From JAWXCH01 sp034440595 (GTDB lineage Bacteria > Planctomycetota > Planctomycetia > Pirellulales > JALHPA01), in NCBI GenBank assembly GCA_034440595.1, contig JAWXCH010000060.1:1-10932 (forward strand): a stretch of 10,932 nt of DNA, in the 5' to 3' direction. Shown here one piece after another: positions 5,729 through 10,932 of the stretch. Position numbers and translations under genes: made by a program. Numbering within the stretch: the first letter of the stretch is position 1; each line of letters starts with the position of its first letter. The notes beneath the pieces are model-generated. The model was not told the DNA's origin. It searched no databases and worked only from the letters and a program-made list of their open reading frames with translations.

Positions 5729-6760
5729 ATGCGAATCACCTGGATCGTCGCCACTGCTGTGACCGAACGCGACGGTGCCTGGTACTCGCCACTCGCCAGC
5801 ATGCGGTACCGCGTACTCTCTCCGGCGCGGTATCTTCAAGACGCCGGGCACAGCGTACAATTCTTGCACGTCGATGCAACGACCGATCCGGCAGCATTCG
5901 ATTCGTTCCTCAGTGCCGATATCACGGTCATCTCCAAGGTCTTTGCCGGCTCCAGTGTCGGGCTGGCACAACGCGCCATTCAGCTCGGTAGTCAGATTGT
6001 GCTCGACATCTGCGACGACCACTTTGACACCCCGCAACTGGCCGAGACGTACTTCTCGCTTTGCAAAATCGCTCATCGCATTACCGCCAGCACCCGCGCC
6101 ATGGCCGAGACGATCTCGCGACGCACCGGGCGGCAAGCCGTAATCATCGATGACCCATTCGAGGCCCCGGCCGGTGTAGCAACGTTCAATCCAGCGGAAC
6201 CGCTGAAGCTGCTCTGGTTCGGGCATGCGTCCAACTTCGATACCGTGGTGAGCATGCTGCCCGAACTGGCAATGCTTAGCGAGTCCGTGCCGCTGCAACT
6301 GGCATTAGTCACGACCGATCAGAACGCTTCGATTGCACAGTACTTGAAACAATTCGCTGCCAGCATTGCACCGCAGCTCACTCGACTGAGCACTGCACTC
6401 ACTCCCTGGAGCGAGGCGGCCACCTGGCAAGCGATGCAACGCAGCGACATGATCGTTATTCCCAGCTTGCCTGCCGCGAAGAAGCAAGTCAAAAGCCCCA
6501 ACCGCGCCGTCGAATCGATCCGCAGCGGACGGTTGGTTATCGCGTACCCTTTACCATCCTATGCCGAACTTGCCGACTACCTCTGTCTGGGCGAGTCGAT
6601 GGCCGATGGCATCCGCCACGCAATGAAACATCCAGACGACTCGCTTCAACGAATCACCGCCGGGCAAGCATACATCGCCGAGCGCTTCTCAATGCGCACT
6701 ATCGGCCGCGCCTGGGATGCAGTTCTTTCGCAAACCGTCGACTGCGCCGCCGTAGCGTAA
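5729..6760 (+). CDS. Glycosyltransferase, GT-B fold, family 1/4-like
   Basis: The product has 343 residues. The N-terminal half has the GT-B opening (MRITWIVATAVT), then RYRVLSPARYLQDAGHSVQFLH (26-47), where a Rossmann domain would bind the acceptor. The C-terminal half starts at LKLLWFGHASN (159-169) and contains SDMIVIPSL (239-247) and SPNRAVESIRSGRLVIAYPLPSYAEL (256-281). That last block matches the donor-binding motif of GT1/GT4-like enzymes, with a conserved Asn/Arg-Glu-Gly pattern. It probably transfers a nucleotide-activated sugar; donor and acceptor cannot be read. No signal peptide or transmembrane helix is visible, so it is cytoplasmic or peripheral. The ATG at 5729 is preferred to GTG at 5699, because the extra 10 residues would be repeat-encoded; neither has a ribosome binding site. 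A REP-like repeat starts one base after the stop. The large minus-strand frame across it (5483-6298) is a shadow. Confidence 0.85.
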   Translation: MRITWIVATAVTERDGAWYSPLASMRYRVLSPARYLQDAGHSVQFLHVDATTDPAAFDSFLSADITVISKVFAGSSVGLAQRAIQLGSQIVLDICDDHFDTPQLAETYFSLCKIAHRITASTRAMAETISRRTGRQAVIIDDPFEAPAGVATFNPAEPLKLLWFGHASNFDTVVSMLPELAMLSESVPLQLALVTTDQNASIAQYLKQFAASIAPQLTRLSTALTPWSEAATWQAMQRSDMIVIPSLPAAKKQVKSPNRAVESIRSGRLVIAYPLPSYAELADYLCLGESMADGIRHAMKHPDDSLQRITAGQAYIAERFSMRTIGRAWDAVLSQTVDCAAVA

Positions 6761-6761
6761 T

Positions 6762-6805
6762 GTAGCAGGCACCGTCCCGGTGCCGTTTAGCTTTGGGCAA
6801 GTTAG
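6762..6805 (+). repeat. REP-like repeat with 5' GTAG and TCC-loop hairpin, copy 2
   Basis: GTAGCA, then GGCACCG-TCC-CGGTGCC (6768-6784), a perfect 7-bp stem. It differs from copy 1 (4071) by a C-G pair replacing a T-A pair, that is, both stem partners changed. The similarity continues for about 20 bases beyond the hairpin. It begins one base after the glycosyltransferase stop codon, the same placement as copy 1 relative to the methyltransferase. Confidence 0.75.
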
Positions 6806-6841
6806 GCGTGAACTCTTTCCGAACGCCCGCACCACAATATG

Positions 6842-6907
6842 TTAACCCGACGCACCAGCGAGGAAAATTACCAAACGGCGCTGCGCCTCGCTGGCGCTTC
6901 GGGTTAA
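6842..6907. repeat. Inverted repeat, 22-base arms with 22-base spacer
   Basis: The arm at 6842-6863 (starting TTAACCCGACGC) and the arm at 6886-6907 (ending TTCGGGTTAA) are reverse complements with two mismatches, around a 22-base spacer. It lies between the convergent ends of the glycosyltransferase and small membrane protein genes and ends 4 bases before the latter's stop codon. It could form a long bidirectional terminator-like hairpin, or it may be a miniature mobile element with terminal inverted repeats. No target-site duplication is obvious. Confidence 0.7.
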
Positions 6908-6911
6908 TATG

Positions 6912-7244
6912 TCAAGTACCTTTGAACGCACTCACGCCCCACTCCGCCAGCTTGATTCCCACCAGCACAAGCAGCGGTCCCCAGCGTGTGACAATCCGAT
7001 CCCAGCGGCTGGTCGGCCGAGCGCGGTACTGCATCACCGCAACAATACCAACCCAGATGAGCACGGCAATCATCGCTCGCCGTAGCATCTCGCCAAAATC
7101 CAAGACTAGCGCCGAAATCACGACGACCACCACGGCGACGATTAAGCCAAATCGCTGATCGCGCCGTTGCCGCGCTTCAGCGGTCACCGGAGGATCGATG
7201 ATCGTTCCAGAACTGGTCGCGTAAGGATTGTCGGGGTCGATCAT
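6912..7244 (-). CDS. Small multi-pass membrane protein, function unknown
   Basis: The product has 110 residues from the ATG at 7244. It opens with MIDPDNPYAT; an Asp-Asn-Pro-Tyr motif near the N-terminus is common in small planctomycete membrane proteins. Two strong hydrophobic helices are visible (about 32-50 and 54-72) and a weaker one (about 88-103), with basic segments between (RRDQR, RARPTSRWDR), consistent with a cytoplasmic N-terminus. The frame stays open upstream to 7298, but that extension is only a translation of the repeat at 7252-7293, so I reject it. No ribosome binding site is evident. The gene is convergent with the glycosyltransferase gene and divergent from the BlaI-family gene, with no obvious partner. 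No enzyme or transporter motif is visible. Confidence 0.68.
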   Translation of the reverse strand: MIDPDNPYATSSGTIIDPPVTAEARQRRDQRFGLIVAVVVVVISALVLDFGEMLRRAMIAVLIWVGIVAVMQYRARPTSRWDRIVTRWGPLLVLVGIKLAEWGVSAFKGT

Positions 7245-7251
7245 TTGCCAG

Positions 7252-7293
7252 CTATCGCCTTTTCGCTCTCTGTTGCCTTTCGCTCCGCGAAAG
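7252..7293 (+). repeat. Compound TCC-loop hairpin repeat upstream of the small membrane protein gene
   Basis: CTTTCGC-TCC-GCGAAAG (7277-7293) is a perfect 7-bp stem, preceded by a partial copy (CTATCGCC at 7252-7259 and following bases). The whole unit aligns with the reverse complement of 5676-5720. In the direction of the minus-strand membrane gene, the loop reads GGA. With the inverted copy at 7353-7369 it makes an opposed pair inside the 258-base divergent promoter region. Confidence 0.75.
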
Positions 7294-7352
7294 AGCACTA
7301 ATTTTATGGTTAGACGTTGCTCTTCAACGTACCATGCCGCTGTAAACGCACT

Positions 7353-7379
7353 ATTTCACGGAGTGAAATGCGACTGTGG
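7353..7379 (-). repeat. GGA/TCC-loop hairpin repeat upstream of the BlaI-family gene
   Basis: ATTTCAC-GGA-GTGAAAT (7353-7369), then GCGACTGTGG (7370-7379). The flank matches the GCGACTGTGG after the hairpin at 5676, so it is the same family. Relative to that copy, two stem pairs changed on both sides (C-G to A-T, G-C to A-T), so the stem is kept while the sequence is not. It is 68 bases before the repressor dyad at 7437. Confidence 0.75.
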
Positions 7380-7436
7380 GCTGCCTTTTGCCATGCCACC
7401 ATTCTACAAAAAATCCTCTTGCAATTCTCCTCACAA

Positions 7437-7461
7437 TCACCTAACCTAATAAGTTAGGTGA
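7437..7461. promoter_or_regulatory. Perfect 9-bp dyad, candidate operator of the BlaI-family repressor
   Basis: TCACCTAAC and GTTAGGTGA are exact reverse complements with a 7-base A/T-rich centre (CTAATAA), 41 bases before the repressor's start codon. BlaI-family dimers bind such dyads and usually repress their own operon, so this is the obvious operator candidate. It could overlap a -10 region: TTGCAA at 7419-7424 lies 17 bases before TAACCT (7442-7447). The sequence is not the TACA-N-TGTA core of well-studied BlaI/MecI/CopY sites, so the specificity would be different. An intrinsic hairpin role is less likely, since no T-run follows. Confidence 0.6.
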
Positions 7462-7502
7462 ACGACCGGTGTACCACCGCTCTCTGTTTCCGAAAGCAGC
7501 CA

Positions 7503-7880
7503 ATGTCCTTTGTCCCCACCGAACGCGAACTGGAACTGCTCAAAATCCTCTGGGAGATTGGGCCGGCCAGCGTGCGCGATATCCACGCCCGTGTCAGCGA
7601 ATCCGAAGAGCTGGCCTTCAATACCGTGCAGACGCTGCTGCGGATCATGGACGACAAAGGGCTGGTCGGGCACAAAACGCGCGGGCGGACGTTTATTTAC
7701 TATCCGAAGTACGATCGGCAGCGCGTTTCGTCGCATTTTTTGGACAAAGTATTCGATGGTGCGCTGGACCAGTTGGTGCTAAGTATGCTGGGGGCAACCG
7801 ATTCTTCGCCGCAGGAGCTGCGCGACCTGGAGAAGTTGATTGCCGAGGCCCGGCGGAAGAAGGAGAGCAAGCGTTCGTGA
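7503..7880 (+). CDS. BlaI/MecI/CopY-family transcriptional repressor
   Basis: The product has 125 residues, the family's normal length. The N-terminal winged helix-turn-helix spans about residues 5-70: PTERELELLKILWEIGPASV, then the recognition-helix region ELAFNTVQTLLRIMDDKGLV and the wing HKTRGRTFIYYP. The rest (about 72-120) is the helical dimerisation region ending in a Lys/Arg-rich tail. Such proteins bind dyads as dimers and are inactivated by cleavage triggered by a partner M56 protease, which is encoded next at 8094. The ATG at 7503 matches the family start; a GTG at 7458 in the same frame would begin inside the candidate operator and add 15 residues unlike the family. No strong ribosome binding site precedes it. 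Whether it controls beta-lactamase, copper or other genes cannot be told; no such target is in the window. Confidence 0.93.
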   Translation: MSFVPTERELELLKILWEIGPASVRDIHARVSESEELAFNTVQTLLRIMDDKGLVGHKTRGRTFIYYPKYDRQRVSSHFLDKVFDGALDQLVLSMLGATDSSPQELRDLEKLIAEARRKKESKRS

Positions 7881-7888
7881 TGTTAATG

Positions 7889-8014
7889 GTGTGCCACTGG
7901 CTCTGCCAGTGTGAGCTGCTTGAAGAGACGGAGTATACAAATCATTGCTAGAGCCAGATGATACGGCCTGGCAGCGCTGACGTTTGTTCAACACTGGCGG
8001 AGCCAGTGGCACAC
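7889..8014. repeat. 126-bp element with 24-base terminal inverted repeats, each itself a hairpin
   Basis: The ends 7889-7912 and 7991-8014 are reverse complements with one mismatch. Each end is internally palindromic: CACTGGC-TCT-GCCAGTG (7895-7911) and CACTGGC-GGA-GCCAGTG (7992-8008), 7-bp stems with 3-base loops. The single mismatch is in the loop. The 78-base interior has a small stem (GCCAG 7953-7957 with CTGGC 7968-7972) and no gene. The element fills most of the gap between the BlaI-family stop (7880) and the M56 gene start (8094). It looks like a non-autonomous mobile element or a REP-type doublet. No transposase is nearby, and a target-site duplication is not evident. Confidence 0.75.
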
Positions 8015-8093
8015 TAAAAATGAAGTGACTGGTCGTGAGACAACACAGAAGGTGGCACTGTAGTAACCTCAAATTATTGTCGGAGCAAGAATC

Positions 8094-10784
8094 ATGCTCA
8101 CTATTTTATTCCAACTACTCACCGATGCGGCGATCTTTGGCACGCTGTTCATGCTGATCGGCCTTGCCTGTTTATACTTTTGCCAGCAACCGGCCCAGCA
8201 GGTCCGAATCATCCAGTGGACCTTCATCGCGGCGCTATTGGTTCCACTGTTGCAGCAGATCCCCGGCGTGCCGCACCTGTCGCTCGGGTTGTGGACGCTT
8301 ACACGGGAATCACAAGATGAAGCGGTCCCAGTGGTCGCTTCAACGAACGATATGTCAGTTGCAATGGGCGCAGCACCCGTACAGCCAGTTACAAGTTATC
8401 CCCCTAATCCGTTAGAACGAGCGTTACCGCAAACGCCGCTTGATGTAGAACCTGTCCCGACAGGCGGAGACGCCCGGACGGATTTCACATCACAAATGCC
8501 CCCGGCAAACAGCGAGTCTTCGCCGCTTGAGTTATTACCGGAACCATCAACTGCCGCACCGGCGGTCGTGCCCGTTGACACCGCGCCAACAACCCGCCAG
8601 GCATTCTCCTGGCCAATGACCCTGCTCACACTCTACACCGTCGGGGTAGTGCTCTCGGCCGTGTGGCTGATCGTCGGTTTCGTTGCCCTGTGGCGAGTCA
8701 AGCGCCGAAGTAAGCCAGTACCTGATCATGTATGGGCACTGTTTGACCAGATTGCTGGTAACAGGCCCGCCAACTGTGTACTGAGAATGTCCGATCAGCT
8801 CAAGCTGCCGATTGCATTCGGGCTGCTCCGCCCGACGATCCTGTTGCCGGCGCAGCTCTGCCAGGATGGTTCGCAAACTGAACTGCAACAGTCCCTGGCA
8901 CATGAGTGGTCGCACGTTCGGCACCGTGATCTGTGGCGGTGGCAGTTGGCCGCGCTAGTGAGCCTGGTGTACTACTACCAGCCGCTGTACTGGGTGTTGC
9001 GGCGGCAGCTTCGCCTGTGTCAGGATTACATCGCCGACCAGCAGGCTGCGGCACAGGCCGATAACTCGCTGGATTATGCGCAGTTCCTGCTGAGTCTGGC
9101 ACAGCTGCGCTATTCGTCCCTGGCGCTCGGCCTGAGCATCGGCGACCGTCGCTCCAACCTGCGCCGACGTGTGACGCTGCTGCTAGAGAATCGGCCGATT
9201 GATTTGGTCCCCTCGCGGCGGTGGAATTGGGCGCTGGCACTGGCGGCGATGGTGCTGATCGGCGTGGTGTCGGGGGTGCGCCTGGCGGCGGAAGATCAAA
9301 CACCAACTGCACCGAAAGAAGTCGCTAAACCAGAAATCGTACCGTCAGAAGTGACCAAACCAGTAGCAACTGAAAAATACAGCCCAGAAGTCCCCGCAAA
9401 GAAGGTCGATGCGGGGCCGTTTCGATTCTCTGCCGAGGCGATTCGCCTGGCGCACGAGACCGCCGCGGCTCAGTTGGCCAAACGAGGTGACATGAAGAGC
9501 CGCCGCCCACCAGGGCTGGGACCGCTTGATACACCTGAACAGGTGCAGCAAGCGGCAAAGAAGGCGCTGGCTGACTTAAAGCATGCGGTGGAAGAAGCTC
9601 GGAAGAACCCGCCGCCGGTATCAAAAACTATGACCTACGAAGAGGTCGTTCGCGATCGAAAACTTCGCGAAAAGAAGTTGGAGGAGGGGGAGGTGGAACC
9701 TCCTCTGCCACGGAGTCCTGTGCAAACGGCGAGTGATCGGCTTCGTTATCTTGGCCCGGCCGCGTACGACGTGCTGGTGGAAGGGATGCAGTCGAAGGAT
9801 GCACAGTTCCTTGCGGAGTGCAGAAGGCTATTTAATGCACGCAAAGGGCAGGCAGTTCAACAACTATTGAAGTGGCTCAATGAGCATCCGGATGCTGGTT
9901 GGCGTAGTTTTGCGGCTCGTGCGTTGGGCGAGACATATGATACAAGGGTTGTTCCAGATCTTATCAAGGCTTTGAATGACAAAGAATTTTCTGTTCGCAG
10001 GAGCGCGGCAAGTGCATTGGCCGCGCTTCAGGACAAGCGAGCAATCAAGCCCCTAATAGTTTTTTTGAATACATCGAAGGAACTTGATGAGGGAGACCGC
10101 AAGGAGCTTCAGCACAATTTGAGTGTGCTTCAAGGCGACGCGGACGAAGAGATGCCCAAGATTCCAATCGAACTATTGCCGGCTCTACAGTTGGCAAACG
10201 ACGCGGCAACATTTGCCGGCGAGAGTTATGGACGCAAAGAAATCGAGCAGTTGATTCGGCATTTCAGTTATCCAATATATGGGGAAGTTCTCTCTGCATT
10301 CAGGTCGTTGCAGGCGATATCGGCGGTTCCCTGGATCATTCAAGCACCAAACTTTGAAGTTAAGTTTGCGGCGCTTGCTGAGTTGTCATCTCCACAAGCA
10401 GTCGACTATTTCATCGATAGAATCCAATCTGCCGATGTCGCAGTAAGAGAGCAGGCAATTACCGGCCTGGCTACTGCTGGGCGCTGGGGTGTACCGCTCT
10501 TGATAGAGCTATTGGACGATAAAACTCCAGTGAAGGTTGATAAGCAAATTAGAATGAACGCCCTCATTGAGAGCCTCGCTGGCTTGGGACTGCACCCGTC
10601 TCGCAATAATTCACTCAGTGGTTCGCGGGGAGATGTGGATGAAGAGATTCAGCGTGCCAAGACGTGGTGGAAGCAGCATGGTGAAGCTTTCATGCGTGGC
10701 GACAAAGTACCGAATCCAAAGCTGAAAACATACTACGGTGGAGGGAACTTTGGGGGATTTCCATTTATGGGGATGGGAATGTAG
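8094..10784 (+). CDS. BlaR1-like M56 metalloprotease with C-terminal HEAT-repeat domain
   Basis: The product has 896 residues. The N-terminal membrane part has helices at about 12-30, 38-56, 174-198 and 283-300, then a fifth at 378-397. A Pro/Ser/Thr-rich loop (about 70-170) lies between helices 2 and 3. The zinc-protease motif HEWSH (270-274) sits in LAHEWSHVRHRDLWRWQ, as in M56 peptidases of the BlaR1/MecR1 type; the downstream conserved segment reads RLCQDYIADQQ (307-317). In known systems the protease cleaves, or causes cleavage of, the BlaI-type repressor encoded next to it. Instead of BlaR1's penicillin-binding sensor there is a charged linker (398-545), then HEAT-like repeats (about 547-660 and 731-810, e.g. 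WRSFAARALGETYDTRVVPD) and a Gly/Phe/Met tail (YYGGGNFGGF). HEAT repeats bind proteins, so the signal may be a protein contact. GGAG (8082-8085) lies 8 bases before the ATG. Base composition falls in the C-terminal part. Confidence 0.88.
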   Translation: MLTILFQLLTDAAIFGTLFMLIGLACLYFCQQPAQQVRIIQWTFIAALLVPLLQQIPGVPHLSLGLWTLTRESQDEAVPVVASTNDMSVAMGAAPVQPVTSYPPNPLERALPQTPLDVEPVPTGGDARTDFTSQMPPANSESSPLELLPEPSTAAPAVVPVDTAPTTRQAFSWPMTLLTLYTVGVVLSAVWLIVGFVALWRVKRRSKPVPDHVWALFDQIAGNRPANCVLRMSDQLKLPIAFGLLRPTILLPAQLCQDGSQTELQQSLAHEWSHVRHRDLWRWQLAALVSLVYYYQPLYWVLRRQLRLCQDYIADQQAAAQADNSLDYAQFLLSLAQLRYSSLALGLSIGDRRSNLRRRVTLLLENRPIDLVPSRRWNWALALAAMVLIGVVSGVRLAAEDQTPTAPKEVAKPEIVPSEVTKPVATEKYSPEVPAKKVDAGPFRFSAEAIRLAHETAAAQLAKRGDMKSRRPPGLGPLDTPEQVQQAAKKALADLKHAVEEARKNPPPVSKTMTYEEVVRDRKLREKKLEEGEVEPPLPRSPVQTASDRLRYLGPAAYDVLVEGMQSKDAQFLAECRRLFNARKGQAVQQLLKWLNEHPDAGWRSFAARALGETYDTRVVPDLIKALNDKEFSVRRSAASALAALQDKRAIKPLIVFLNTSKELDEGDRKELQHNLSVLQGDADEEMPKIPIELLPALQLANDAATFAGESYGRKEIEQLIRHFSYPIYGEVLSAFRSLQAISAVPWIIQAPNFEVKFAALAELSSPQAVDYFIDRIQSADVAVREQAITGLATAGRWGVPLLIELLDDKTPVKVDKQIRMNALIESLAGLGLHPSRNNSLSGSRGDVDEEIQRAKTWWKQHGEAFMRGDKVPNPKLKTYYGGGNFGGFPFMGMGM

Positions 10785-10800
10785 TTAAAGTACCGCAATC

Positions 10801-10827
10801 TTGACAAAAGTTGTGCAACATTCAAAT
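10801..10827 (+). promoter_or_regulatory. Weak candidate sigma-70 promoter for the gene starting at 10913
   Basis: TTGACA (10801-10806) is a perfect -35 hexamer. TCAAAT (10822-10827), 15 bases on, matches four of six -10 positions, with a spacer shorter than ideal. It lies just after the M56 gene stop, at a sensible distance from the next start. Planctomycete promoters are poorly predictable by eye. Confidence 0.25.
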
Positions 10828-10851
10828 TGCTGCTGGGCCTGTAAGAAATCT

Positions 10852-10900
10852 TGTGTCAGCTAGCAGGAAATGGTAGCTATCACTTCCTTTTTCTGACACA
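10852..10900 (+). promoter_or_regulatory. Nested stem-loop directly before the ribosome binding site of the next gene
   Basis: TGTGTCAG (10852-10859) pairs perfectly with CTGACACA (10893-10900). Inside, GGAAATGG (10866-10873) pairs with TATCACTTCC (its matching part is 10880-10887), allowing one A-C mismatch and one G-T wobble, around TAGCTA. The strands between the two stems are 6 bases (CTAGCA) and 5 T residues. The outer stem ends right at the GGAG ribosome binding site (10901-10904). It could be a leader regulatory RNA, or a transcription terminator for the M56 gene, since T-runs are present inside but not after the stem. No known riboswitch class is recognised. Confidence 0.45.
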
Positions 10901-10912
10901 GGAGACAGACGC

Positions 10913-10932
10913 ATGGATGCGAGATTACAGCA
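10913..10932 (+). CDS. Start of a further gene, partial (6 codons visible)
   Basis: An ATG at 10913 is preceded 8 bases upstream by GGAG (10901-10904) within ACAGGAGACAGA, one of the better ribosome binding sites in the window. The frame reads Met-Asp-Ala-Arg-Leu-Gln to the right edge. Nothing about the product can be inferred from six residues. A large stem-loop and a possible promoter lie in the 128-base gap after the M56 gene. Confidence 0.5.

Noticed and set aside
5483..6298. 271-residue minus-strand frame across the glycosyltransferase gene
   Set aside because: About a third of it translates intergenic repeats and the rest is antisense to a well-supported glycosyltransferase.
7469..7951. 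160-residue plus-strand frame overlapping the BlaI-family gene
   Set aside because: Out of frame with a clear winged-helix repressor, and it continues into the inverted-repeat element.
8800..9312. 170-residue minus-strand frame within the M56 gene
   Set aside because: Pro/Ala/Ser-rich antisense frame typical of high-G+C coding regions.

Overview
The window looks like chromosomal DNA of a planctomycete, most likely of the Pirellula/Rhodopirellula type. This rests on protein features: a BlaI-type repressor paired with an M56 metalloprotease carrying a long HEAT-repeat tail, a small membrane protein starting with an Asn-Pro-Tyr motif, an adjacent fliW-csrA pair, and an FkbM methyltransferase fused to TPRs. 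It also rests on the many short palindromic intergenic repeats. The assignment is an inference; there is no rRNA or marker gene here, and I found no tRNA, CRISPR array or transposase gene.

Layout. The left edge cuts a minus-strand gene for a secreted protein (1-386). A small membrane-anchored protein follows on the plus strand (609-1034). Next come three minus-strand genes: csrA (1291-1530), fliW (1655-2095) and a dTDP-4-dehydrorhamnose reductase gene, rfbD/rmlD (2345-3256). Divergent from rfbD are three plus-strand genes of a surface-glycan type: a class I methyltransferase (3440-4069), an FkbM methyltransferase with a C-terminal TPR array (4250-5470) and a GT-B-like glycosyltransferase (5729-6760). 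A small minus-strand membrane protein (6912-7244) separates these from a regulatory pair: a BlaI-family repressor (7503-7880), preceded by a perfect 25-bp dyad, and a BlaR1-like M56 protease fused to HEAT repeats (8094-10784). The last 20 bases start another plus-strand gene, behind a good ribosome binding site and a large predicted stem-loop.

How the genes fit together. FliW and CsrA form the known protein-antagonist/RNA-binding-regulator pair that ties flagellin level to translation. RfbD, the two methyltransferases and the glycosyltransferase would together make or decorate a surface polysaccharide or glycoprotein; a link to flagellin glycosylation is possible but unproven. The BlaI-M56 pair is a self-contained signalling module in which the protease would relieve repression by BlaI; its sensor region is not a penicillin-binding domain.

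The most striking signal is between the genes. Six intergenic regions, between 1170 and 8008, hold hairpins of one design: a stem of usually 7 bp closing a 3-nt loop that is TCC on one strand and GGA on the other (one copy has TCT). They belong to several families with unrelated stems, and within two families the stems differ by compensatory changes, so the fold is conserved rather than the sequence. In five intergenic regions they form opposed pairs or pair-like arrangements, with TCC on the left and GGA on the right of the plus strand. One family carries a 5' GTAG, as REP elements mobilised by RAYT transposases do.
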